A DNA stretch of 64,000 bases from NCBI RefSeq assembly GCF_023856365.1, contig NC_064538.1, positions 6,456,435 to 6,520,434 of the forward strand. The letters are read 5' to 3'. Below, one piece after another: positions 1-9,963 of this stretch. The notes beneath the pieces are model-generated. The model was not told the DNA's origin. It saw only the letters and a list, made by a program, of their open reading frames with translations, and did not search any database. Each line of letters opens with the position of its first letter. Within the stretch, counting starts at the first letter, position 1. Source of the stretch: Brienomyrus brachyistius (lineage: Eukaryota > Chordata > Actinopteri > Osteoglossiformes > Mormyridae). A program made the translations under genes and the position numbers.

Positions 1-1164
1 GAAGTGTGAGACTGTCATGGTGAATTTATTATGCAATCGCACGCTTAAATACCTGAGGGTTGCCAGTCCTTTTGCGTTGTACAGGAGCACTGAAGCTGAC
101 GAGTGTGTTTCTACACACTATCAAGGGCATTGTAATATAGTTTTCTCAGGTGGGAGAATGCTGCCGATCTCCTATTTGACAATACAGTCCTTGGTATACA
201 TTTGCTCCTCCTACATTAATTTATATGTAAAATTAATGTAATGTACATTATTGTTTGACGCAAAGCTTTTGTTATTTTGGTTATTATTTATTTAATTGTG
301 CTTTTTGGTTCATAAAGAAAGTAAGACTCTCATTTAGATGTTAGTGGTAGAAGATATTTCTCTGTCCTCCACATATGCAGTTCTTTTGGGTATAAAGACT
401 CCAGACTGTGCCAGTTTGGAAGTCCACATTTTAAATGGTGGACTTTTATAATAGCCCTGATTGGCAGATTGTCAGAATATTAATTAAAGATAAGCACAGC
501 ACAGAGGAGCTATATATAAGAACTGACATTCAAACTGGCATTCCGTATCTTGTTAAGTGTTTAAGTCTATTCCTCCAAAACAGTACAAAGGTGATTAGCA
601 ATAGAATGTAATCTGTTTTGACATTTAAACCATGAAATATCTGTTTGACTTTACTGCATTTGGACACAAGTGCCATTCACTAGCCAGCACAAAGTTGCCA
701 AAAAGATTTGCCTGAATTGCTGTTCCATTTTAAAAGCTTTCCATTTTGAAAATGATGTTATAACCTTTTAAAAGTATTTTCACTAATGCTCTATGGTGGT
801 ATTAAAAGCATTCCAAATGAATCCAAACATTCCAGACATACTTTCCTATTCATTTTTGAGGTAAAAGTTAGTCAAAGTCATAATTGAAGTTAATTTTCTC
901 CCAGCATGGTACTAAACCAGCCGATTCTACTAATTGTCTTGACTGAATCCACTTAACTGGCTTTTTGAGCTCTGTGTGGCATAATTAGAACTGGAAAGTA
1001 TTCTGAATTTGGTTCTTGAGGAATGTATAGCTCTATATCATCTCCCAGTAACTGCTTTTAGAAGCACCTACAAATTGTTTGTAGAACTGTTGATCTGTTT
1101 TCTTGGGGTGTAACATTCTTTGCAACAGTAGTACTGAATTTTCTCTGAATTTCCTTTGTTATTT
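1..1164. other. AT-rich DNA without a recognisable gene
   Basis: An open frame of 74 codons begins with ATG at 17. The matching frame at 36423 differs by two amino-acid replacements close together (near base 92), and no splice context or family resemblance was found, so it is not called as a gene. Nothing else recognisable was found here; the same holds for 36407-37570 in copy B. Confidence 0.5.
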
Positions 1165-1180
1165 TGTTTGTGGGGCACAT

Positions 1181-1229
1181 TGTCATTGTAGTATTTAAAT
1201 ATGGATGAGGGAATTTGTTTTGTTTTTCA
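1181..1229 (+). repeat. Inverted repeat arm 1, left (copy A)
   Basis: These 49 bases are the exact reverse complement of 3427-3475. Similarity continues with small gaps inward to about 1270 (partner about 3390) and weakly outward to about 1165 (partner about 3500). A second, diverged inverted pair is nested inside at 1350-1403 and 2735-2788. This suggests a foldback-type or long-terminal-inverted-repeat DNA element of about 2.3 kb that has been invaded by other repeats. Confidence 0.9.
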
Positions 1230-1349
1230 GGTCTTAGTAGTCTTGTCTTTCTGGTCTAAAAAGATTTTTTTAGTGTTATGTTTCATGATTAATATAGAAA
1301 AAAGTTAAAAAATGAATGCAGATTAATCGTGCTGTATGATGCTCCTTGA

Positions 1350-1403
1350 CAATTTGAACGCAACCGTTCAAACCGAGACTAATTTGAATACAGACCAAGT
1401 CCA
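1350..1403 (+). repeat. Inner inverted repeat, left (copy A)
   Basis: This segment, which ends CAGACCAAGTCC, is about 85% identical to the reverse complement of 2735-2788. It is nested symmetrically inside the perfect 49-bp pair. The divergence suggests it belongs to an older structure, or that the outer arms have been corrected against each other. Confidence 0.75.
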
Positions 1404-1662
1404 AGTCTTATGCAAAAGTTTGGCCACCCTTTGACAAATAACTGATTTTACAATTGAAAAGATGTTAACACAGTCTCTCTAGGAAATGGAACAAAATACA
1501 GTATTTTCAGCAAACATTGATGCATAGTTGCATTTTATGCCATAAATTGAACAAAAATAAAAACATTATTCTAGCACTCTGCAAAAGTTTGGCCACCCTA
1601 CATAATCAGTACTTAGTAACACCTCCTCTGGCAGATATCACAGCTTACAAACGCTTCTTATA
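1404..1662 (-). mobile_element. Tc1/mariner-like transposon 3' end fragment (copy A)
   Basis: The motif AAAAGTTTGGCCACCC occurs twice, at about 1418 and 1584. This is the usual terminal motif of fish Tc1-like elements. Read on the minus strand, the sequence from 1662 down gives a short YKKRL...AV.SARGGVTKY peptide and a stop, resembling a Tc1-family transposase C-terminus. The rest of the transposase is absent because satellite sequence starts at about 1670. It is a dead remnant; the family assignment is by pattern only. Confidence 0.6.
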
Positions 1663-1671
1663 GCCATTTAT

Positions 1672-1807
1672 TTATTTTTTTTGCAATGGAAATAAAAATA
1701 AAGCAGTCCTCCGCAGAGGGGGGGTGGTGGAGGGAATATATGTTAAAAATATTTAAATACATCCCAAGCATACCGTTTGCCAGCCGTCTGCCAGCGGTGG
1801 GGTGACA
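1672..1807 (+). repeat. Macrosatellite monomer, left half (copy A outlier)
   Basis: It contains the monomer signature CAGTCCTCCGCAGAG and GGTGGTGGAGGGAATAT, then GGGGTGACATGCCTTG. The CCTCC-GCAGA-GGAGG hairpin found in most monomers is altered here by a run of G. The monomer continues at 2358-2420 after an interruption by a hAT element, so this is a stray monomer about 1.8 kb from the main array. Copy B: 38078-38213 and 38754-38815. Confidence 0.7.
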
Positions 1808-1815
1808 TGCCTTGC

Positions 1816-2349
1816 AGTGTTTCCCCTACCATTGTATTACCCGCCCCCCCCCAGCGGCACCTCCCGCCCCCTCTTGAAGGTTAAGTTAATTTTATTTAAT
1901 TCTCTATATCTATATATATATATATATATATATAGATATTCTCTATATAGCGCCAAATCACAACACATTACCTTTTCTATAGAACAGGACTATATATTGT
2001 CCTTTTATTAAGCAAACTAAATAGCCTTATGTTATTTATGTTATTTACACAGCAGCTTGACATTTTTGTCTCTACACGGTCGGGCGTTTACAGGCCTCCT
2101 CTGCTCTCTGTCATGCATGGCGGAGCTCCGCCCCTATGTGCGCACACACAGGTGAGCACACTCCCACCAGCGGACAGAGAGCGCGAGTCGGAAAATATGT
2201 CGCACCAAGCACCTGAAAAGCTGCTTTTTAAAATATTTATATATTTTCTATTTATATTTTTTATATTGACTGCTGTAGTTAAAAGAAACACATGAACACC
2301 ATGAATCCTGTAGGTGTCCGTCTGCCCCCCCGCCCCCGAGGGGAAACAC
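1816..2349. mobile_element. Non-autonomous hAT element with 8-bp TSD (copy A)
   Basis: The ends are inverted: AGTGTTTCCCCT on the left and GGGGAAACAC on the right. Both sides carry the 8-bp direct repeat TGCCTTGC (1808-1815 and 2350-2357). Uninterrupted monomers elsewhere read GACATGCCTTGCCTGCTC, which is the empty site, so the insertion point is known to the base. The terminal sequence and 8-bp duplication are typical of hAT elements. The 534-bp interior has no transposase. It includes a (TA)n run near 1913-1934 and an 88-codon frame from 2029 that shows no hAT domain. Confidence 0.85.
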
Positions 2350-2418
2350 TGCCTTGCCTGCTCACCCATGTTTAATGCACCTTAGTTCTCCATACTGACC
2401 ATCTAGTCTTGATACACC

Positions 2419-2461
2419 GTGTGTGTGTGTGTGTGTGTGTATATGTATGTATGTATGTATG
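2419..2461. repeat. (GT)n-(ATGT)n microsatellite (copy A)
   Basis: A GT run is followed by TATG units, directly between a satellite fragment ending GATACACC and a SINE. Copy B equivalent: about 38815-38857. Confidence 0.9.
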
Positions 2462-2472
2462 TGAAAGTATAA

Positions 2473-2690
2473 GATGGTGAAAATCACAAGGTCACTGGTC
2501 CAAACCCAGCCTCAGCATATGGGTGGGCCTTTGCCCCCAGGCCCCTAACCCCCAGCTCCCTGGGCACCTCAACAGGTGGCTGCCCTTCACGGACAACTTA
2601 CTCCACAAAACAGAGCACAATGAGGGAGGTGTAAAGACAATTCACCCACGGGGATTAATAAAGTATTGATTATTATTATTATAATATATA
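2473..2690 (+). mobile_element. SINE, tRNA-like head and ATT tail (copy A)
   Basis: The head has a B-box-like GGTCCAAACCC. The body carries CCCCTAACCCCCAGCTCC and CACGGGGATTAATAAAGTA, then ATT/TAT repeats. This order (polymerase III box, body, AATAAAGTATT plus ATT repeats) matches fish tRNA-derived SINEs. It has no coding capacity. Confidence 0.7.
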
Positions 2691-2734
2691 AGCACATACA
2701 CACGCTTTGTATATAATGAGATGTATATTATCAG

Positions 2735-2788
2735 GACTTGGTCTGTATTCAGATTGGTCTTTGTTTGAATGGTTGCATTCAAATTATA
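2735..2788 (-). repeat. Inner inverted repeat, right (copy A)
   Basis: Diverged reverse complement of 1350-1403, starting GGACTTGGTCTGTATTCAG. It follows the SINE that ends near 2690. The copy B equivalents are near 37756-37809 and 39131-39184. Confidence 0.75.
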
Positions 2789-3054
2789 CACACAATATAC
2801 CTTTATTCATAATATTAATAATATAATGTTAAAATGACATTTGGACTAGACATATATATGCTTACATAGTATACAGTATATACAGTAACCCCACCCCCAC
2901 ATTTCAGCAGGTGATACATTCCAAAACCGACCACAGATAATAGCGAACCATCTACAGACCCCATATAGAACGTGAATTGATAAATAACCAAGCGTAAGAC
3001 ATTGCTGACAATAAATACAGTAATAAGTACATTTTACATTACTTTACAGCACTA

Positions 3055-3330
3055 TAGCCTTAAATTTTCACCATCTTATCCGTTTCACATTGTTCTACTT
3101 AGATGGATTAACTTCTGCTCAAAAATAATATATAGCTAATTATAAATAAGGAGAATCATGCATAACATAGCTAGACACCCATTAGCAATTATTTGGGCAG
3201 TAGTGATGAGCGGGTCGACCTGACCTATGCTAATGTTTCGCTAATCAAGCCTCACATCTCCAGGATTTGCACCATTTTATAATCCCACGTTGTTCTACTT
3301 TAGATTAATTTCTGCTCTCACAAATGTGAC
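3055..3330 (+). repeat. Diverged direct repeat (copy A)
   Basis: About 75 bases at 3060-3130 (containing TTGTTCTACTTAGAT and TTCTGCTCA) resemble 3260-3325 (containing TTGTTCTACTTTAGAT and TTCTGCTCT), giving a ~200-bp period. This internal duplication explains part of why the right arm of the inverted-repeat structure is longer than the left. Confidence 0.5.
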
Positions 3331-3426
3331 TCATGTACCTCTGACTGAAGAGAGAGTTTGCCATAATTGGTTCCATAAAACTAAATGATCTCTTTCAGAC
3401 CGAAAAGACAAGAGACTAGTAAGATT

Positions 3427-3475
3427 TGAAAAACAAAACAAATTCCCTCATCCATATTTAAATACTACAATGACA
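3427..3475 (-). repeat. Inverted repeat arm 1, right (copy A)
   Basis: Exact 49-base reverse complement of 1181-1229. It lies just outside the start of the TTATTG-rich macrosatellite at about 3505, so it marks the boundary between the two repeat systems. Confidence 0.9.
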
Positions 3476-4187
3476 TGTAGAAAGACTGTACCTCACAAAT
3501 TTGTGTAAATTTGTATTATGTGGTGGTTGATGTTGCTATTTATTGTTATTGTTGTTATCACAGCTGCAGCTGTACTTATCATTTTTGTTATTGCTATTAC
3601 TTTTGTTATTGGCTCTAGTTGTTTTTCTTTTTATTTATTTTTATTATTTTTATTTTTGTTTTTCTTAATTTTTTGTTTTTTTTTCGCAATGGACATGAAA
3701 AAAAAAACAGTCCTCCGCAGAGGAGGGGTGGTGGAGGGAATATACATGTAAAAAAAAAAATTATTATATGGAGGTTGATGTTACTATTTATTGTTATTGT
3801 TGTTATCATAACTGCAGCTGTACTTATCATTTTTGATAAAAAATGAAAAAAACATTTTTGATTTGAAAAAAAAAACAGTCCTCCGCAGAGGAGGGGTGGT
3901 GGAGGGAATATACATGTAAAAAAAAATTATTATTATATGGAGGTTGATGTTGCTATTTATTGTTATTGTTGTTATCATAACTGCAGCTGTACTTATCATT
4001 TTTGTTATTGCTATTACTATTGTTATTGGCTCTAGTTGTTTTTCTTTTTATTTATTTTTATTATTTTTATTTTCTTTTTGTTTTTCTTTGTTTTTGTGTT
4101 TTTTTTTCTTCATAATGGAAATTTAAAATAAAGTAGTCCTCCGCAGAGGAGGGGTGGTGGAGGGAATATGCATGTAAAAAAAAATTA

Positions 4188-4735
4188 TTGTCACGCAACA
4201 GGGGTGACATATATCTCCCTGAGCCTGCGCAGTTTGTCGGGTGTTATGGGTGGTCCCGAAGGGGTCTGACCCCCTCTGCTGGTGGTGGGCTGGGTTGTTG
4301 CGTGAGTTGTGTCACTGTGGGTCAGGGTCCTGACGGGTATTCCGGGTACTTTGGGACACTACGTGCGTCGAAGGCGGCTTTGTGGTTTGGTCTTGTGCTG
4401 GGTGGGGGTGCCTACCTTCTTCTGTGGTCCTGGGTTCGGCTTCCTGGAAAGTGGGGTGGGCCCTTTTCACGGCCCCCCTCTACTTCCCGCTCCCCCTCAG
4501 CACTACTGGTGGTCGCATGCCGGGGGGTCAGAATGGGGGGGGTGTCGCTGCTACTCCCCACATCAACTATTAGCACATCCATGGACAAATCGCTACACTC
4601 ACACACAAGCATAAATACATACATATATAGGTATGCATCCACACTTACCTGTACACCCCACACATGTAGATACACATACACAACCAATAGCAGACACGTT
4701 GTTTTTCTTTGTTTATTTTTTGTGTTTTTTTTGTT
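4188..4735 (+). repeat. GC-rich satellite segment, array A block 1
   Basis: It starts with the monomer-like TGTCACGCAACAGGGGTGACAT, then diverges into GC-rich sequence to about 4560 and CA-rich sequence to about 4700. A frame of about 204 codons is open, but it starts at TTG and its tail reads through poly-T, so coding is unlikely. Within array A this segment and 9252-9800 share GGGTTGTTGCGTG. Confidence 0.8.
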
Positions 4736-4898
4736 TGAAATGGAAATAAAAAATAAAGCAGTCCTCCGCAGAGGAGGGGTGGTGGAGGGAATATATATGT
4801 AGATATATAAAATAATTGTCTCACAACTAGGGTGACATACCTTGCCTGCTCACTCAATTTTAGTGCTCCTTAGTTATCCATACTGACCATCTAGTCTC

Positions 4899-7800
4899 TG
4901 TCACGGGAGATCGCGGGCAGAGCGGCGATCGTGCGTGCAGGCGGGCAAGGACAGGCAGACAAGCAGAAATCGGGGCAAAGTACGGGGTTTAATCGGGGAC
5001 ACGGAACTACGAACACTGACTGACATCAATGACGGACGAAGGACTCAGGTAAGACACGGACTGAAATACACAGGACTGAGCAAATGAACTAGATACAGCT
5101 GGGTACAATCGGGAGAAAACACGTGGGTAATCAGGGGGCGTGGCACACAGGAGGAGCGGACGAGCCGGGCATGACAGAACCCCCCCCCAAAGGCGCGCTA
5201 CTCCGGGCGCGCCAAGGAAGGGGGCGACGGACGGGACGAGGCAAAACAGGACCTGAAAAACAAGAACAGAATCAACGCAGGACGGGGAACAGGACCGAAG
5301 CACAAAACATGGCAAGAGACAGAACGTAGGACAGGAGCTGACAAAGCGGAGAGACAGATCTGTCACGGGAGATCGCGGGCAGAGCGGCGATCGTGCGTGC
5401 AGGCGGGCAAGGACAGGCAGACAAGCAGAAATTGGGGCAAAGTACGGGGTTTAATCGGGGACACGGAACTACAAACACTGACTGACATCAATGACGGACG
5501 AAGGACTCAGGTAAGACACGGACTGAAATACACAGGACTGAGCAAATGAACTAGATACAGCTGGGTACAATCGGGAGAAAACACGTGGGTAATCAGGGGG
5601 CGTGGCACACAGGAGGAGCGGACGAGCCGGGCATGACAGAACCCCCCCCCCAAAGGCGCGCTACTCCGGGCGCGCCAAGGAAGGGGGCGACGGACGGGAC
5701 GAGGCAAAACAGGACCTGAAAAACAAGAACAGAATCAACGCAGGACGGGGAACAGGACCGAAGCACAAAACATGGCAAGAGACAGAACGTAGGACAGGAG
5801 CTGACAAAGGGCTGGGAAAGCGGAGAGACAGATCTGTCACGGGAGATCGCGGGCAGAGCGGCGATCGTGCGTGCATGCGGGCAAGGACAGGCAGACAAGC
5901 AGAAATCGGGGCAAAGTACGGGGTTTAATCGGTGACACGGAACTACGAACACTGACTGACATCAATGACGGACGAAGGACTCAGGTAAATCACGGACTGA
6001 AATACACAGGACTGAGCAAATGAACTAGATACAGCTGGGTACAATCGGGAGAAAACACGTGGGTAATCAGGGGGCGTGGCACACAGGAGGAGCGGACGAG
6101 CCGGGCATGACAGAACCCCCCCCCAAAGGCGCGCTACTCCGGGCGCGCCAAGGAAGGGGGCGACGGACGGGACGAGGCAAAACAGGACCTGAAAAACAAG
6201 AACAGAATCAATGCAGGACGGGGAACAGGACCGAAGCACAAAACATGGCAAGAGACAGAACGTAGGACAGGAGCTGACAAAGCGGAGAGACAGATCTGTC
6301 ACGGGAGATCGCGGGCAGAGCTGCGATCGTGCGTGCAGGCGGGCAAGGACAGGCAGACAAGCAGAAATCGGGGCAAAGTACGGGGTTTAATCGGGGACAC
6401 GGAACTACGAACACTGACTGACATCAATGACGGACGAAGGACTCAGGTAAATCACGGACTGAAATACACAGGACTGAGCAAATGAACTAGATACAGCTGG
6501 GTACAATCGGGAGAAAACACGTGGGTAATCAGGGGGCGTGGCACACAGGAGGAGCGGACGAGCCGGGCATGACAGAACCCCCCCCCCAAAGGCGCGCTAT
6601 TCCGGGCGCGCCAAGGAAGGGGGCGACGGACGGGACGAGGCAAAACAGGACCTGAAAAACAAGAACAGAATCAACGCAGGACGGGGAACAGGACCGAAGC
6701 ACAAAACATGGCAAGAGACAGAACGTAGGGCAGGAGCTGACAAAGGGCTGGGAAAGCGGAGAGACAGATCTGTCACGGGAGATCGCGGGCAGAGCGGCGA
6801 TCGTGCGTGCAGGCGGGCAAGGACAGGCAGACAAGCAGAAATCGGGGCAAAGTACGGGGTTTAATCGGGGACACGGAACTACGAACACTGACTGACATCA
6901 ATGACGGACGAAGGACTCAGGTAAATCACGGACTGAAATACACAGGACTGAGCAAATGAACTAGATACAGCTGGGTACAATCGGGAGAAAACACGTGGGT
7001 AATCAGGGGGCGTGGCACACAGGAGGAGCGGACGAGCCGGGCATGACAGAACCCCCCCCCAAAGGCGCGCTACTCCGGGCGCGCCAAGGAAGGGGGCGAC
7101 GGACGGGACGAGGCAAAACAGGACCTGAAAAACAAGAACAGAATCAACGCAGGACGGGGAACAGGACCGAAGCACAAAACATGGCAAGAGACAGAACGTA
7201 GGACAGGAGCTGACAAAGGGCTGGGAAAGCGGAGAGACAGATCTGTCACGGGAGATCGCGGGCAGAGCGGCGATCGTGCGTGCAGGCGGGCAAGGACAGG
7301 CAGACAAGCAGAAATCGGGGCAAAGTACGGGGTTTAATCGGGGACACGGAACTACGAACACTGACTGACATCAATGACGGACGAAGGACTCAGGTAAGAC
7401 ACGGACTGAAATACACAGGACTGAGCAAATGAACTAGATACAGCTGGGTACAATCGGGAGAAAACACGTGGGTAATCAGGGGGCGTGGCACACAGGAGGA
7501 GCGGACGAGCCGGGCATGACAGAACCCCCCCCCCAAAGGCGCGCTACTCCGGGCGCGCCAAGGAAGGGGGCGACGGACGGGACGAGGCAAAACAGGACCT
7601 GAAAAACAAGAACAGAATCAATGCAGGACGGGGAACAGGACCGAAGCACAAAACATGGCAAGAGACAGAACGTAGGACAGGAGCTGACAAAGCGGAGAGA
7701 CAGATCTGTCACGGGAGATCGCGGGCAGAGCTGCGATCGTGCGTGCAGGCGGGCAAGGACAGGCAGACAAGCAGAAATCGGGGCAAAGTACGGGGTTTAA

Positions 7801-8458
7801 TCGGGGACACGGAACTACGAACACTGACTGACATCAATGACGGACGAAGGACTCAGGTAAATCACGGACTGAAATACACAGGACTGAGCAAATGAACTAG
7901 ATACAGCTGGGTACAATCGGGAGAAAACACGTGGGTAATCAGGGGGCGTGGCACACAGGAGGAGCGGACGAGCCGGGCATGACAGAACCCCCCCCCCAAA
8001 GGCGCGCTATTCCGGGCGCGCCAAGGAAGGGGGCGACGGACGGGACGAGGCAAAACAGGACCTGAAAAACAAGAACAGAATCAACGCAGGACGGGGAACA
8101 GGACCGAAGCACAAAACATGGCAAGAGACAGAACGTAGGGCAGGAGCTGACAAAGGGCTGGGAAAGCGGAGAGACAGATCTGTCACGGGAGATCGCGGGC
8201 AGAGCGGCGATCGTGCGTGCAGGCGGGCAAGGACAGGCAGACAAGCAGAAATCGGGGCAAAGTACGGGGTTTAATCGGTGACACGGAACTACGAACACTG
8301 ACTGACATCAATGACGGACGAAGGACTCAGGTAAATCACGGACTGAAATACACAGGACTGAGCAAATGAACTAGATACAGCTGGGTACAATCGGGAGAAA
8401 ACACGTGGGTAATCAGGGGGCGTGGCACACAGGAGGAGCGGAGGAGCCGGGCATGACA
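4899..8458 (-). mobile_element. Tandem LTR array E1: 8 LTRs, 7 short internal segments
   Basis: Each LTR is about 278 bp and runs on the minus strand from TGTCATGCCCGG to CCCGTGACA, with 5-bp inverted ends TGTCA/TGACA and an ATTAAA signal. LTR units start (plus-strand left edges) at 4899, 5361, 5835, 6297, 6771, 7244, 7707 and 8181. Internal segments are 184 or about 196 bp, differing by a 12-bp indel, and end next to the LTR in a run of 9-10 G that could act as a polypurine tract. The whole array is flanked by GTCTC at 4894-4898 and 8459-8463. No gag or pol is present. The size fits a miniature LTR element (TRIM-like) or a collapsed Ty3/gypsy element. No clear primer-binding site was seen. 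Minus-strand frames of 119-160 codons are by-products. Confidence 0.85.
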
Positions 8459-8822
8459 GTCTCGATACACCCATATATATTTTTTTTTGGGAATATGGTG
8501 GGGTGCATGGGATTCCGCCGTCTGCCAGCGGTGGGGAGCTCGTACCCTGACCACTTCCTCACTTTTAATGTACCGCAGTTTTGAATTGCACACACTTCTG
8601 TTCACACACACATTCATACACACCGACATGTACATACATTACACACACACACATTGAGCGGGGGGGCAGATGGGGGCCTGAAGAGGGCCCCTTTTATTCT
8701 CCCTCTCTGGGCCCTTGGAGGGTGTGGTGGGTGGTCCCGGGGGGGGTTTGGAGAGTACCCGGAAAACCTGCCTGGTCCTTGACCCACAGTGGCACATCCT
8801 TGATGATAATACGTTGTTGTAA
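8459..8822 (+). repeat. CA/GC-rich segment after E1
   Basis: It follows the right-hand GTCTC and continues the monomer as GATACACCCATATATAT. It then has a diverged monomer-like stretch (GCCAGCGGTGGGGAGC...TTTTAATGTACCGCAG), a CA-rich stretch at about 8585-8655 and a G/C-rich stretch to about 8790. No coding signal. Sister copies are at 11651-12014, 41582-41945, 46147-46510 and 49337-49700. Confidence 0.75.
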
Positions 8823-9251
8823 ATTTGTATTATATGAAGGTTGATGTTGCTATTTATTGTTATTGTTGTTATCATAACTGCAGCTGTACTTATCATTTTT
8901 GATAAAAAATGAAAAAAACATTTTTTATTTGAAAAAAAAAAACAGTCCTCCGCAGAGGAGGGGTGGTGGAGGGAATATACATGTAAAAAAAAATAATTAT
9001 TATATGGAGGTTGATGTTGCTATTTATTGTTATTGTTGTTATCATAACTGCAGCTGTACTTATCATTTTTGTTATTGCTATTACTATTGTTATTTGCTCT
9101 AGTTGTTTTTCTTTCTTTTTTTTTATTATTTTTATTTTCTTTTTGTTTTTCTTTGTTTTTGTGTTTTTTTTCTTCATAATGGAAATTTAAAATAAAGTAG
9201 TCCTCCGCAGAGGAGGGGTGGTGGAGGGAATATGCATGTAAAAAAAAATAA

Positions 9252-9800
9252 TTGTCACGCAACAGGGGTGACATATATCTCCCTGAGCCTGCGCAGTTTG
9301 TCGGGTGTTATGGGTGGTCCCGAAGGGGTCTGACCCCCTCTGCTGGTGGTGGGCTGGGTTGTTGCGTGAGTTGTGTCACTGTGGGTCAGGGTCCTGACGG
9401 GTATTCCGGGTACTTTGGGACACTACGTGCGTCGAAGGCGGCTTTGTGGTTTGGTCTTGTGCTGGGTGGGGGTGCCTACCTTCTTCTGTGGCCCTGGGTT
9501 CGGCTTCCTGGAAAGTGGGGTGGGCCCTTTTCACGGCCCCCCTCTACTTCCCGCTCCCCCTCAGCACTACTGGTGGTCGCATGCTGGGGGGTCAGAATGG
9601 GGGGGGTGTCGCTGCTACTCCCCACATCAACTATTAGCACATCCATGGACAAATCGCTACACTCACACACAAGCATAAATACATACATATATAGGTATGC
9701 ATCCACACTTACCTGTACACCCCACACATGTAGATACACATACACAACCAATAGCAGACACGTTGTTTTTCTTTGTTTATTTTTTGTGTTTTTTTTTGTT
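9252..9800 (+). repeat. GC-rich satellite segment, array A block 2
   Basis: Near-identical to 4188-4735. It differs at GTGGCCCTGG near 9488 and GCATGCTGGG near 9580. It shares the array A marker GGGTTGTTGCGTG. Confidence 0.8.
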
Positions 9801-9963
9801 TGAAATGGAAATTAAAAATAAAGCAGTCCTCCGCAGAGGAGGGGTGGTGGAGGGAATATATATGTAGATATATAAAATAATTGTCTCACAACTAGGGTGA
9901 CATACCTTGCCTGCTCACTCAATTTTAGTGCTCCTTAGTTATCCATACTGACCATCTAGTCTC

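Noticed and set aside
3518..4126. Hydrophobic frames in the TTATTG-rich spacers
   Set aside because: Low-complexity translation of T-rich DNA (Leu, Phe, Ile, Val runs). No conserved length between copies.
4188..4802. 204-codon plus-strand frame, repeated five times in the GC-rich segments
   Set aside because: It starts at TTG, its C-terminal part is read from poly-T and satellite hairpin sequence, and its end varies between copies because of T-run length.
6879..7361. Minus-strand frames of 119-160 codons repeated in the LTR arrays (also 10072, 11008, 44556, 45504, 47758, 48694)
   Set aside because: They begin at GTG, lie across LTR and internal sequence, change length with the poly-G run and resemble no protein. 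They are by-products of a GC-rich repeat.
4899..8458. Regular repeats considered as a CRISPR array
   Set aside because: Units are 462-475 bp without unique spacers, in a eukaryotic genome. They are LTR tandem repeats.
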